Shown one piece after another: positions 12,380-24,600 of a DNA stretch of 64,000 nucleotides (the stretch's first letter is position 1; every line of letters begins with the position of its first letter). The stretch is taken from contig CM040421.1 of assembly GCA_022702705.1 (NCBI GenBank), positions 72,162,121 to 72,226,120 of the forward strand. The letters run 5' to 3'. Origin of the DNA: Papilionanthe hookeriana x Papilionanthe teres. Taxonomy: Eukaryota; Streptophyta; Magnoliopsida; Asparagales; Orchidaceae. The notes under the pieces were generated by a model. That model was not told the DNA's origin and made no database searches. It worked only from the letters and a program-made list of their open reading frames with translations. The position numbers and the translations under genes are program-made.

Positions 12380-12500
12380 AGTTACACACGGTGTTATTAC
12401 GTATGCGGTACCGCCTAGGCGAGATTACACCAAGGTTACAAACGGTTTATACTTAGTTTACCGCATAAAACGGGGAGAGGTTTCAAACGGGTTACAGGAG
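12380..12500 (-). promoter_or_regulatory. Right subterminal array of GTTAC (GTAAC complement) motifs
   Basis: Exact GTTAC occurs at about 12381, 12435 and 12491, with variants (GATTACAC, GGTTTATAC, GTTTACC) between them. Orientation is the mirror of the left array, as expected for a symmetric element end. It lies upstream of the first exon of the minus-strand Ulp1-like gene. Confidence 0.5.
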
Positions 12501-12520
12501 GTTTGCAAACGGGTTGCCGC

Positions 12521-12703
12521 GCGTGGTTTATACGGGTTGTACAAAAGGAGTTCACGCGTGTTATCGCGGCGGGCCGGGAAATCGGGTCGGGCTCATTTAT
12601 TACGCGAATTTAATAAGGGTGGGACCCCTCCATCCGACGTGGCAATGCGCGATTCGCTGCCGGACGCAGCGTTGCGTCCGGTCTTCAGACGTAAATTTTT
12701 TCC
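12521..12703 (-). repeat. Right terminal inverted repeat of the MULE
   Basis: Reverse complement of the left end with scattered substitutions and small indels. The order of landmarks is the same: AAATTTACGTCT, the CCGGACGC fold-back, GGAGGGGTCCCACC, GAGCCCGACC, TTTCCCGGCCCGCC and TGTACAACCCGTATAAACC. Confidence 0.92.
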
Positions 12704-12809
12704 CATTTAGAGTATGTTTACTGCAGCAGACTCTCCTCCGGATTTTTTTCCTGCAGCAGTCTCTCTTCTAAAGCTTTTCTTTTTTTTTTCCATGCGGCTA
12801 TACCCTACA

Positions 12810-13030
12810 ACTTCCTTGAAATATTACCTGTAGTACCTTCCGCCTACTTACATACACTACAGAAATTACAATTAAAGACAACCGCAGTCAACTAGAAGTT
12901 AGCTTTTCCTGTAGGTTGTCTACTTCCCTATAAACTTCCCTGCAACATTATCTGTAGGAGCCTTCCACATATCTACAAACATTGCAAAATACTGCAGTCA
13001 AAGGCAATCTCAATCAACTAAAAATATCCC
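12810..13030. repeat. Imperfect tandem duplication, about 124-bp period
   Basis: TTCCTTGAAATATTACCTGTAG (12812) recurs as TTCCCTGCAACATTATCTGT (12936), each followed by a CCTTCC.. tract and, further on, AACYGCAGTCAA-type sequence. Divergence is high, so the duplication is old. Confidence 0.6.
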
Positions 13031-13352
13031 TAAATGCTCTTGAGATTGATTACCAATTATAGGATGAATACTTAAATTTCTACCTCACAAAGAATCTTCT
13101 ACGCCAATTGTTTTATGTTTTCAAATCTAAGTTGAATATGGTTGTTAACTATGTTCAAAATTGAAGGGGAGTTTTAGAAGTTATATTAGAAATTATTATG
13201 AATTGATTAATTGGAGATACAAGTATATATATTTCCTTTTATGTTATTTCTTTTTCCTTGTCTTTCCTATTTTAGGATTCATGCAAAGGTATTTATGCCC
13301 CCTTCTTATATTAATAATATAATTCCGCTGAATTCTAAAAATTAACACACAG

Positions 13353-13356
<4 letters not shown>

Positions 13357-13402
<46 letters not shown>
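13357..13402. repeat. (TA)n microsatellite
   Basis: TA dinucleotide run with one G interruption at about 13384. Confidence 0.95.
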
Positions 13403-15447
13403 CTACTATCGATGTTGAATGGCGCCAAATCACCTTAAATGACGAAAGATGATCATGGGAAAGTAGGATTCGACTAAGGAGAGGTATAAGGGCTTCCACC
13501 TTGGTGTTTGGAGGTTCAATACTAGTAATGTAGTATATTGAAGAATAATCACGGTGAGGATGTTTCTCAGTGTGGATCTACCAATTTATTGTGTGAGTCG
13601 TCACATTTAGAAAGCATTAATGACTTTGGCAATGTAATGTTCATGTTGTGGACCTTGTTAGGCATGGTATGAAACACGCCAATTAAAACTAGATTGTGAC
13701 AGAAATGGTTAGATTATGGTTTGGGGAGTTTGGCTTATGTTTGATGCTTGTAGGCTAATGTTTATTAGGCAGGCTTAAATTGACGTTACCTTTCCCAATT
13801 CTCCTGTGGGCTTGAGTTTTTTAATCCGAAATTTTGTCATTTGCATGCGTATCCCTTCTTTATGAGATAAAAGAGTGGTGTGGTGAGCACGTGTGGTAAC
13901 TGGTGAAACAGCTTGTTCTATTGAATGTTATTTTAAGAAAAGTCAGGCTCTTTGAAGTGGATTTGAAAAGGCGTTATAAAATGGTAGCAGTGACTGTGGT
14001 TAAAAGTTCTAACCCTTGATATTGTTATATATGTGAAATTTGTTTGTTTTTTGATGTAAAAGCGACAAGCCCATAGTTTTTTTTCCCTGATATTTGATTA
14101 ATTTTTGTAATTCTATTTAATAATTGCTGCTTCCTTTAGTTTTGGTTCAAGGTTTTCAATGTGTTTTTCCTTAATTTATTGGCTTCCTTCTTTTTGCAAT
14201 TGGTGAAGGCAAAACTGGCTGGAACTCAGCGTCAAGTGATTGAAGATACAAAATTTTTCAGCTTTTATATGTTCTTTCATTTAAAAGAACTTTTTGCTCA
14301 ATTTCATGCAGGAAGGGATGGATACTGATAAGTCATTGTTATCTGAGATAACTCAAAAATCTCGAGCCATGCTTTCTAGGTCTGGAACAAATGGAGTTGT
14401 TCATGATCAGGCTGCTGTGAGCATTTTTCTCTTGTTTTTTCCCATGTTTTCACAGTTTTCTTGCTACGAATTTCATAAACTGTACTCCAATTATATCACT
14501 TTCATCTTTATAAATTTTCTCCTTGAGTTCTCCCTGTTGATAAATTGCATTTGGAATCGGTTCTGCTTGAGTTGGGATCTTTCGGCTGTCGTCTAAGCTT
14601 GCTACTTTTGCCTAGACTTCATTACCCTTAGAACTTTAACATTAATATCACTACAATAACCAAGCTCTTTATACCCCCAGTACTGCTTAAATTTTCTAAT
14701 TATGACTCATCCACCATGATAATCAAGCTATTCTTGTTCTCCTACCAAATCTTCCTACCTTTCATACTTACTTTTGTATTAATGATATTTCTGATGCTAA
14801 ACTTGCCAAACTATCTCAATCTTTCTTCAGTGACTATTATATTATTACACATTCATCTTAACTATTTCATTTATATGGCATTGTTATTTCATGATCGCAT
14901 AAAGAAATTTTTAGTTTTTTTATTGTTATACTGAATACGAAATAGAGTGTTCGAATTGTTGCAGATTCTGACCGACCTGGTAATTTACCTTTGGAAATGA
15001 TAATTCTAATGTAAAAGCTGTATTTATTCATTCAATTATCTCTTTGTTATTTCAATAAGCATTATTATTTATCACGAGCAAATGGATCAAGTTGGGGGTT
15101 TTCAATAATTTTTGGTTCGAGTGAAAACCGAACACCAACAACAAACACTACATCCAACAAACCTCCTAGCATTCCTTCTCATAATGTGGACCATTCAGCC
15201 TCCACAATCCAACTAAGAAAAGTATGGATCTTAATGTCCTTTTAAGACGTGCTACAACAGAGAATTATTTACTTTTTCTAACGGTTACTCATTGTGGCAG
15301 CCTCCTACAGTCTTGAAGCCTTCAGAAAGTCATTCGGAGCAGGAGATTTTGGAGATTACTATAACTAAATTATTGCTCAAGTCATACTATGACTTTGTTC
15401 GGAATAATATTGAGGATACAGTGCCAAAGGCAATCATGCAATTCCTG

Positions 15448-17010
15448 GTAAATAAAATTCTAGTTGTCATTTTTGGATCTGACATTTTACTTTTTGTTTT
15501 AGTCACATATGCATAGTTATGACATCACAACTTTTGCCCATCATCCTAATGGCAAGCTTTATGCTGATTTTTGTAATCAAATAAGTGTTCTATGCATAAT
15601 TGATGGAGCCTTGAAGACTATGTTTATATTTCTTTAATATAAAAACAAGAGGACAGATTGTATGTTGCCTCATCTCCATAGATTTGATAGTTATGCGATT
15701 ATATAGTTCTTTAGGCATGTGTGAGTATTACTACTTTTGTTTCATTAATGAAGGTTAAGTCAAGTTACTCGTGCAATGTGTGATACATGGACACATAATC
15801 ATATGAAAATTTTGGCAATATTCTCTTATTATTGTCATACTTGTCGGGACTATAAAAATCCCTATTTGATTAAGAAAAAATTTCCAAAGCATGTCTTAGG
15901 ACATTTAAATCAACTTAAAAGGGTTGAATTGATTGGAAATAATCACTGATATTTTTTTTTTTTGGGCCAAACATACTTCATACAACTTATTTATTTATTT
16001 ATTTATTTATTTTTTTTTTTGTTGAAATGATTGTCTTTTTGAGCTTTTTTGGTGGCTTGAACTGACCACAGACTAGTTCAAGCCAAATTCACCCAAACTA
16101 GTTTTGTTGATGGAGCCTCCATCTATATCCTGATGACTAGTGTTTTGCGGCACTACCACTCTGTTGTTAGGGAGCTAACCCATTTGGTCTCACTATATTG
16201 TATCTTTGCATGAAGGCATTCCATGGTGTTCAGTCGTCTCAATGGAACAGTTTCCAGATTTGAAGCCATACTTTGTTCTCACTATTTGTTTTTATTGGAG
16301 TTTTTTACCACTATAACTCTGATTTGTGAATAGTATGTAATTGTGAATTGCTTTCGAGGTGATGAACATTTGATACAAAAATGCTGGCCTATCATTATTT
16401 TTTTATGCCAACCTATATTAGATATGGAGCCCGACTGTTGGTGATCAATATTTTACTCGATCAAGGAGATTAGCATCTCCAGTATAAGGGGTCGAACCAA
16501 GTGCCCCTGTGCCTGGGAGCAGCGCTCAGGTGCTGCAATAGGGTGCCCCTACGAGTGTAGGCGCCCCGATGCAAAAGCAATCGCTGTTGTGCCCTGCCAT
16601 GCTCGTTTTCAATTTCAAAAATAGAGCTCTCAGAAACTTGGCTCCCGTGGGTGGCACCTTAAGTGTCTTTAACTGAATTTTTGTAGTTTAGGATTTGCTT
16701 CTTCGTTTTTCACTTTGGAGTTGCGTGCAAGCAAAAGAATGAGTGTGCGCTGAAGGTGGATTTCGCAAGTTTTCTTATGCAAAAGAGAGAAATGAGTGTT
16801 CGTGAGTTCCATGATTGTAGAGAGGCTTGAGTGTGGTCTAATCTGTACTATTTCTCCTCTTTTCATAGTGAATTTCTTGTTGTGGTGTGGTTCCATGGTT
16901 TTTCACCCTTCTCGTATTTTTCCATGTTAAATCTTGTTGTTTTTTGTATTTTCTATGTTTCCTTGTTTGAGTGCTTCTATTCGTTTTGCTTTTGGTTTCT
17001 ACTCCCCCCT

Positions 17011-17058
<48 letters not shown>

Positions 17059-18946
17059 TCTGCGTTTGTGTGTTTCTTCTAGACTTGAAGCATTTTTTAA
17101 CATTTTGAAAACAGGGGGGATAAAGAAAATCTCCACCACAGTAAGCTCGCACCTTTGGGCTTTTAAACCAAGTTAAAAGAGCTGGGCTGATCAATGATTT
17201 CCAGGTGAAATAAACTTTTAAATTTGTCTAAATTTAAGCACATTTGGTGCAATAAGCTTAAAACAGGCACATATCAATGGATTGAGCATGTATTTGGCAA
17301 TGTCCGGACTAGAAATTTTTGCATAGTTTATGCTTTTATCTGTGATATTGGCTCCTATGATGTTTACAGGCCTCCAATTTGCTTACAGTTTGCACCATTG
17401 AATTAGCTTTAAGGAGATGGACTCTTGAATACAAAAATGATTGCATATAATCCTCTTTAGTTAGTTTTTTATTTGATCCCTAAAATTTTTCAATTTATTC
17501 GTATTAATCCATACATTGGAATTACGACCCTTTAGCTTTATTGGGTCTGTGGCATTGGGTGTTTTGAAATAATATATTATGTTTTCTGATAACAGATATT
17601 ATATGCAATAATTTCACTCTTTCATCAGACCGCTATTGTTGGATTTTGTTTTGTCGTTCAACTTGAACTCAACATGACTGGGAAAATTGGGCCAGTCTAA
17701 GGGTGTAGGATCAATCACTCATTCATTTATCATGGGAGGGCGGGATATCCCGTGTGCTCATTTTTTATAAGAATAGAAATATTGTAGTATAATATCATTT
17801 TAAATAAATACATAGCACAAAATTTCTATAAATAGATCCCATTTTTTCTCATTTTATACATTCTTAACTTCGATTATTATTATTATTATTTTTTAATTCT
17901 AGAACTTTTATCACGTCCTAAAGCTCTAGTTGACCCTATTGGTGTTTCTTTAATATCTCTACATATTGATTTTGGGCATTCTTTTTTGTTTATTCCCATC
18001 TATTAGGGATTAGGATTGTTTTGATCTCATTTGGTTGGTTTCTATGGTATTTTCTTTTTTTCCATATATGGTCGCCTCTAGTTTAGTTCATTCAAATTTG
18101 TCCATGATTAGGACTATTTTGATCAATTTCTGCTTGGCTGTGGTGGTGCTTTCAGATTCTTCCTATATCACTTACTTCGAGTTATTCAGTCCATCCTCTC
18201 ATCTAAAACATCCTGTTGGCCTCCTGTTACTTGTCGACTCTAGGTCGTCTATTTTAGCCCCTTTTGTTCAGTAAAACTATCTTGAGCATCGATTCCAAAT
18301 CATCTAGCTCACCCTTTTACTTCCTATTTTTATGTCCAGCTTATTGGGTGCTTGCTGGAGCGAGATCTACTTTTCAGAGCATGTGTTGAAATTTTGATTC
18401 CATCAGAAGTAAAACTTTTCCATCATAGTTAGGAGAAGCTCCAACAGAGAATCTAAAAGAGTAATAGCCACAATAATGCGTTGGCTTTTCATGTCTAACC
18501 CTCATCATATTCAAAGGACCATATGCATTCCGTTTTGTAGTCCTGTTGTGGTTGCCAAAACTGTGGGATGAATAATATATGGTTTGTTATTTGATGTCTT
18601 TTAGGAGTATCCAATATTTTAAAGTTATGTTTATTCAGACCAACATTTTGAGTACACAGAAAGTTGTGCTGATATCATTGATATTTATAAACAGCTTAGC
18701 TTGTGCGAGATATGCATTTTCCTTGTGTTTCTATCTTGTGAGCCTTCACTTAATGGGGTGGAAGAAAAATACAAGAACACTATTTTTCTTTCAGGTTTTT
18801 ATATTTCTTTCTTTTTATTTTCCATGCATAATTCTCTAAAAAAAGTAAATATTCATATCAATTTTTTTTTTTTTTTGGTTGTTGATGTTATGTATGGATC
18901 TTTTTATTGCATTTTATTCGTGTAATGAATCTCCTCTCCATGTCAG
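15448..18946. other. Long intron-like gap in the dynamin remnant
   Basis: 3.5 kb between two adjacent dynamin exons, much longer than usual for this position, so an old insertion is likely. It holds a (CT)n tract at 17010-17048 and a GC-rich patch at 16480-16610 containing GTAGGCGCCCC. No transposon ends were recognised. Confidence 0.4.
17010..17048. repeat. (CT)n microsatellite
   Basis: A run of CT repeats followed by a short CTAT run. Confidence 0.9.
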
Positions 18947-19561
18947 GTGAGTCATATAAAAAGAGGAAATACACAATGTTTGTATCAGGAAGCTTTACAG
19001 GTATTCATTGTAACATTGTCAGTTGTTTTTCCCACCTCCAATTATTTTTAAGATCTAAATCATCCCATACACAACTCAAGCTTTTGGTTCGTCTGCATTT
19101 CAGATATTTTTTATGTAGAGAAAATCTTTTCGAAGAAACGTCGCAAGAACTAGACGATGTGAGTGCGAGGAGGAAAAGGATTAGGGAAACTCTCCGGATT
19201 CCACAGCAGGCCTACTTGGTATAATCTCTTTATATCTCATGATATATATGTCTTAATTGTGAAGTCGATGGATACTAAAAATGCCAATTTTTAACCAGTC
19301 TTGCTGTGTTCTTGTAGACATTATAGATGAATTGCCGCTTGAAGCAGTGACACTGGAGAAGGGTTATTCCTCGGGCACCGACTCGACCGGTTTGCCGAAG
19401 GCCCATTGCCTTCCAACTTAAGCCTATTCTATTTCAACACGGCTTACACTGCCGCTCCAAAGAACCCTAAGTCAAGAAAGTGAGCTCATTCTGGAGAGCA
19501 ACCATCACCTCTTTTTTCTGATGCCAATGGGGTGGGTTCATATCCTAAAGTGGTAACCTGA

Positions 19562-20509
19562 AACTAATTTTGGTTGCCTTCATAGCAGCTTTCATGGCAT
19601 AATGCAATCCTATCCTAAGGTTATATGGTTTATTTAGCAAAGTTTCAGAGTCATGTTCCTTGCATGTAAATATAGATTGCTATCCTTTTCATTGAAATGG
19701 AATCAACCAAATTGAATTGAAATTAATAAATGTAAAACATGATTGATATCAGCTTTTTTTATACTTTTATGCTGAGATTGAAAATTTTGACAAAGTTAGT
19801 ATGGAGATTAGCGGAGGGAGAAATATTATGTTGGAAGCACATTTTAATCACTGATATATTAATATATAATAATTGATTTGAATAGAATTCCTTTTAAGAT
19901 TAGTTCCAACTGTTCAGCGTTTCTACGCATAACATTTATATTTTGGATAAAAAAAAGTAGTTTGATTTTGGGAATAATTAAATGGAGAAGATAAAAAAAC
20001 ATTTGAAGGAAAGTGATGTAGAGTTTTCAAGTCAAAAAGTTCATTGTACGATTGGTTAATGTATAGAAATATTATTTTGTATAATTTACCGTTTATAATT
20101 TTTCACAATGTAAACTTAAATAATAATAAATATTTAAAACAACTATTAAATATAATGGGGTAGAAGTTCTAAAATGCTTTTTTGAAAAATCAGTGAAATA
20201 AATCCTAAGGTTTTTTCAAATCTTCATAAATGTTGTACAACTCTTCTCAAAACTTCAATGGAAAATGTATATGCATAACCTCAATTCTTATGTATTTATA
20301 TATCTAACACTTTAAATTTAATTTTTACATATATGATACCTTATAACTGAAGATGTGTGTTTCATTTCTTTTAAAGTGGAAATAGTGATATTTTTTATGT
20401 TTGGATGATATAAATGTTGATGCATCATCAAAAAATATTTATCATCTGACACGTATCTCGAGGTATTTTTTTAGCAAGATTCAAATTTATGATCATTCAC
20501 TTTATTTGT
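19562..20509. other. AT-rich spacer, nothing recognised
   Basis: No coding region, repeat pair or motif that I can support. Confidence 0.4.
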
Positions 20510-21146
20510 CGTACCCCACCTCATGTCGAAGCTAGAAAGAAAAATGGCAGGTGCCCCTATTACAACAAGTTTATAGTTGCTTCTCAATAAGACCCGATGA
20601 TATCAAAGTTAGTTCAATTTGAGTTCAATCAAACATAGATCAAGTCATTAAAACATATTTGGAGGTTTCAGGTCGTCAAATGAAAGGTCAAATGAACTCC
20701 AAATTTGACATATTAATGTTTAAATCGAGTGTTTTTATGAGAGAAATCCAATGAGCTAATTCCGATGTCATTAAGACTCTTAAATCATTACAAAATCTCT
20801 ATGATCAATGGAGATCAATATAAGTTGTTCGATTAGGTAGTTAGAGAATTTATTCACTAAAAGATCAAAATGTCCCTACCTCAAATCCTATAAATAGACC
20901 ATCTCTTCAGCTGAAAAGAGAAAAAAAGGAGAAGAGGAGAAATTCCAAAGCCTGTTCAGGATTGAAGATCCATTGATGACTTTCGGTCTTCATAGTCAAC
21001 AACCGGCATACGTCGGCTGCCGATGAACACCACCAGTTATCCTTGCTTGATGTTATCGATAACACTTACTTGCTAACAACGTATCCCAAATACAATCATA
21101 ACACACAATGCCATATTGAAGACCCAACAATAACTTGCCGCTTTGA
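20510..21146 (+). repeat. LTR-like remnant with TATA box
   Basis: Holds TATAAATAG at 20889-20897 followed by a purine-rich leader (AAAAAAAGGAGAAGAGGAG). This is the usual layout of a plant LTR promoter. No partner LTR was found, and the sequence is cut off at its right by Y-B. Confidence 0.35.
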
Positions 21147-22533
21147 TGTGTGAATCAAGTATGTCATATTCTTCATTGTATATTTCATGAGAATTTTCAT
21201 TTTATGTTGATTTTATGCTTGTGAAATGTGTTTGTGCTATGTTTTATATCTAGGTGTCGAGGATGCATTGGGAAGCTGAAATATGAAGTTGGACAACATA
21301 AGGGGCCGGCGTACCTACACCGACCTTGGGCATACCTACGCTTGTATCCTAGCGAATAAGCATTCACACCACAGAACGAACAAAATAATTATACTTGACT
21401 CAGTGTAGTTACGCTGCATGACAGGGCAATTATGTCACAATCAGGCGAACCAATGTCAAGTCTCTTCTATGCAGTATTTTAGCAAGGTTTTAGAGACAAT
21501 TCAGACATCATTTATTTAAAGTTGTTCTTCTCAGGTCTAAGTGTGTCTTGTTTTTGCCCTAGGGTCTTCTCCATTAATTCTCTTATTGGATTTTGAGAAG
21601 ATTGTGAGAGAGAGATTGTGTGTAATTGTATGCCAGAGATTGGCATATACGAAGAGGAATTCAGAGCATTGCAAAAAATAATTGGCTTATTTGTGAGTTT
21701 TTTGTACTTCATATATTGTATTTTTTATGTTTTCAATGATACTTTATCTATTTTCTCACCTCATGCATGGTAGTTCTTTTTATGTTTTCAATGATACTTT
21801 ATCTATTTTCTCACCTCATGCATGGTAGTTCTTTCATGCTTCTTTGATGTAAGGTTAATGGTATTTCTCATTATTTTTTCCATAAGAGTTTCCCCAAAAT
21901 ATTTCTTATGCTTTGAAATTCTACATGTTAATCTGTTAACCTTTTAATCGTCATTTATTCCTGATTTGATCAATTAGAATGTTAAATCTTTTTGTAAGAC
22001 TTTTTACTGCTGAATAAAAGAATAAGTAGATTATTACATAATAGTCTGGTGAAATAAACATATTTTTAATAGAAAATTGCAGCCTAAATAGATGACCCAA
22101 GAATTCATGAGAAACACTATATGATTAAGTTTTCATAATCATAATAATGTTTCCATCGCTTCTTGTAACCTACACATAAACTAAAGAGGACTTATCCCTC
22201 ATTGTCAACAATCACGTGAAAGCTCAGAAAAATATCGATGAATCACTAGATCGGTGTTACAGAAACATGAGCCTCAATATCAATGAAAAAAACTTAAAGT
22301 ATAATTCGTATTGTTTTCAGATTTTTGTATTATGATTTTAGAACTTTTTTACTTTACAAAAATCTGAACCATCAAAGTGAAATTAGCAGTGTAGTAAAAT
22401 AGAACTTAGTCAATTAGAAAATTTGACAAGTTTTCTTCTGAGATCAACACATGAACTCTAATTTTGTATTTTATTTTATCGATACATATACTTGTATGAT
22501 TGATCGATTGCGTTGTAGTAATTTTGGCCATCA
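21147..22533 (+). repeat. Y-B 5' LTR
   Basis: About 1.39 kb, aligned by eye over its whole length with 58846-60248. A small local duplication lies at about 21725-21835 (TTTTTATGTTTTCAATGATA twice). Confidence 0.75.
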
Positions 22534-22869
22534 AGTATTTGGCTTCTTTGTCATGAAAACAAGTCACAATTTCTTATTTTAAGAGAATTTTAGTTGGTAG
22601 AGACTTGGTTTGAATATTTCCTATTATTTTCCATGCACTTGTTACAGTTTTGTTTTGTTGCTTATTTTTGAAAAAATCCAAAAAAATTGTATTTGTTATT
22701 TTTGTTCTTGTGTTTTGCTCAACACTTTCTGTTAGTAATGTATTTTCTTTGTATTTGTTTCCCTATTTTTTATTTTTGTTATTGTAGGAAAATCTTAGTT
22801 GGAAGTTTATAAGCCATTAGCTGTACTAGTAACCCCCCCCCCCCCCACCCCAAAAAAAAAACCACTTAG
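22534..22869. other. Y-B leader up to the Y-A insertion
   Basis: 336 bases of leader with a primer-site remnant at its start. It ends in C and A homopolymers (22832-22860) and the CTTAG target copy at 22865-22869. Confidence 0.5.
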
Positions 22870-23688
22870 CGACATTCGTAAATTTTATGTGATTTCACTT
22901 ATAATTTCCCCTATTTTACATTTTATTTTCATTTATTTATCATAGATTTACACTTGAGAAAGATTTTCCTTAATGTTGGGTAGGTTATAGGTGTCAAGCA
23001 CGCAAAAAGGGGGTCAAAATGTACCATATAGTGCTATCCGGCTTTACCATGCCTGATCTGGGCCTAAGCAGGCAAGTTTAGGGCGTGACCATGCCAGTTT
23101 CGGATGCAACGAAGCTGGAGTATGGCCCGACCATGCCGTTGGACGCCCAGAACTCATAGTTGGAGAGCTTAGAAGCTGATTTTGGATTTATTGATGGGTT
23201 GGAGAGCTTAGATGCCTATTTTGGATCCCTTTTGTAAACTTAACTATAAAAATATTTTTTTTTTCTCATGAGAAAATGGGATCTTGGCCTCTTTTTGGCT
23301 TTTAGATGAGAGAATGCAGCTTTGGCTTCAAAGTTGAGGATGCTTTTCATTTTTTTCCCTTTGTATTTTCTTATAGTTTATGAGAGGCTATTTTATGAAA
23401 GAGGAGTTGGTTGCTATGGAAGAGGGAACAAAGCATTTTGTAAGTGTTTACTTTTTAGTTTTTCTTGTAATAATGGTTTCAATGAGATGTTTTTCCAGTG
23501 TTCTTTCTATCATAAATAGTTAAACTTTCGTGCTTCTGTGTTTTAGGGAATGTAATTTTGTAGTTTCCACGGATGATTCGTTCCCTGAATCGTTTTCTTT
23601 AGGAATCAGGGCTTCTTGTTATTATGTTAACCATAGATTTTCATTTACTCATCATTTGATCAATTATGATGTTAACATATTTTATGAT
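22870..23688 (+). repeat. Y-A 5' LTR, left part
   Basis: Matches the first part of 53838-55271, including TATCATAGATTTACACTTGA and the repeated GACCATGCC phrases. It is interrupted after ATGAT (23684-23688). Confidence 0.88.
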
Positions 23689-24600
23689 TGTCGGTAGTTA
23701 AAGCGATTGGTAGATTTAATTTAATGTATATATAATTTCAGAAAATATCATTTTTTTTTATTTTAAAATATGAAATCAAACTGATCTCATTTAAACGATA
23801 GTTTAAATAATCGATCACTTCACTACAAGACATGTATCTATCGCGAAGAATGGATACATGGCTTGGTGGTGAGGCTTGATCAAGTAAACTAAATAATTCA
23901 TGACATCCGTTTGGTCTGCGAACAATTTATGTCAACCGATAATTTCCTCTATCTAATATGGAGGAATTAGATAGGGTTTATATTAATATGAGGTCTTTAA
24001 GTTTCCTATAAGGGCAAGCCACTATAATTAATTATATCTTAGATAACCAAAGTCACTTAAGAAAACTCTTGATATAGATCAGGAAATTTTTATATTCATG
24101 ACTTCCAAAAGGGTAAGGTTCTTCAAGAAAATGTGATAGTAAGAAATCCAATAGGTGAGTGGCTCAAATTTCGGAACAATTATTGTAGGAATCCAAAGGA
24201 AAGAGAGAGTAAGGGAAAGACACGAATCCAATAAGAATCTCGATGTTTTCCCGAACTATCCTTAGTTTGGCTCCAATTTGAGATATTTATTTGATGTTTC
24301 ATCCTGTTAATTTTATTTTTTAGGACTTATATTCACCTGACACTGATCATGTGAATATCTAGGAAGATAGGAGGGTTTATGTCATACCTGATGACAACCT
24401 CGGAATCCTAAGACGAGTTAGGGCTTATATTGCACAACATGGTAATGCAAAGGCCTAAAGAGACAAGGTGAGGGTTTATCCTGCACTAGGAAAGCTACCT
24501 CGAATTCCTATGGTTTGTAGTTTTAATTTCTAAGGAGGTTTGCTGTTGAAGATGGTCATGCTGCCCACTGTGCATGCTCCATGCTCCTTGTTGTAGCAGG

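Larger units (their letters stand above)
1553..12703. mobile_element. Mutator-like element (MULE), about 11.15 kb, with 9-bp target duplication
   Basis: The left end GGAAAAAATTTACGTCT is the reverse complement of the right end AGACGTAAATTTTTTCC. The flanks CATTTGGAG (1544-1552) and CATTTAGAG (12704-12712) are a 9-bp direct repeat with one mismatch, the size expected for Mutator-superfamily insertion. The inverted ends match strongly for about 184 bases. Inside are a FAR1-type transposase (+, left) and a Ulp1-like gene (-, right) converging on a non-coding middle. Both genes contain stops, so this copy is no longer autonomous. Boundaries are read directly from sequence; superfamily assignment rests on duplication length plus transposase type. 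Confidence 0.93.
12776..14311. other. Spacer between the MULE and the dynamin remnant
   Basis: Contains an imperfect tandem duplication (12810-13030), a TA microsatellite (13357-13402) and otherwise unrecognised sequence. A stretch near 13200-13340, ending in TTATATTAATAATATAATTCCGC, resembles the end of a retroelement LTR but has no partner. Confidence 0.3.
14312..19561 (+). pseudogene. Dynamin-related protein (DRP3 type) 3' exons with GTPase effector domain, broken
   Basis: Six segments match the C-terminal part of plant DRP3 proteins, which divide mitochondria and peroxisomes. 14312-14416: EGMDTDKSLLSEITQKSRAM. 15079-15221: NGSSWGFSIIFGSSENRTP, ending STIQLRK before a GT donor. 15301-15447: PPTVLKPSESHSEQEILEI then LLLKSYYDFVRNNIEDTVPK, the start of the effector domain. 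18947-19000: VSHIK..HNVCIRKLY. 19119-19218: RENLFEETSQELDDVSARR and QQAYL. 19318-19561: DELPLEA and HSGEQPSPLFSDANG. Splice sites are preserved. The 18947 exon has one extra base (an A run), the 19318 exon has a 2-base TA insertion, and a TGA lies at 19481. The GTPase and middle domains are absent upstream. It is a 5'-truncated pseudogene or a dead 3' half. Confidence 0.85.

Noticed and set aside
14294..14934. Open frames running past the 14312 dynamin exon
   Set aside because: Only the 14312-14416 part matches dynamin; the rest is hydrophobic read-through of an AT-rich intron.
16831..17176. Open frames over the CT microsatellite
   Set aside because: Ser/Leu repeats produced by (CT)n in an intron-like region; no domain.
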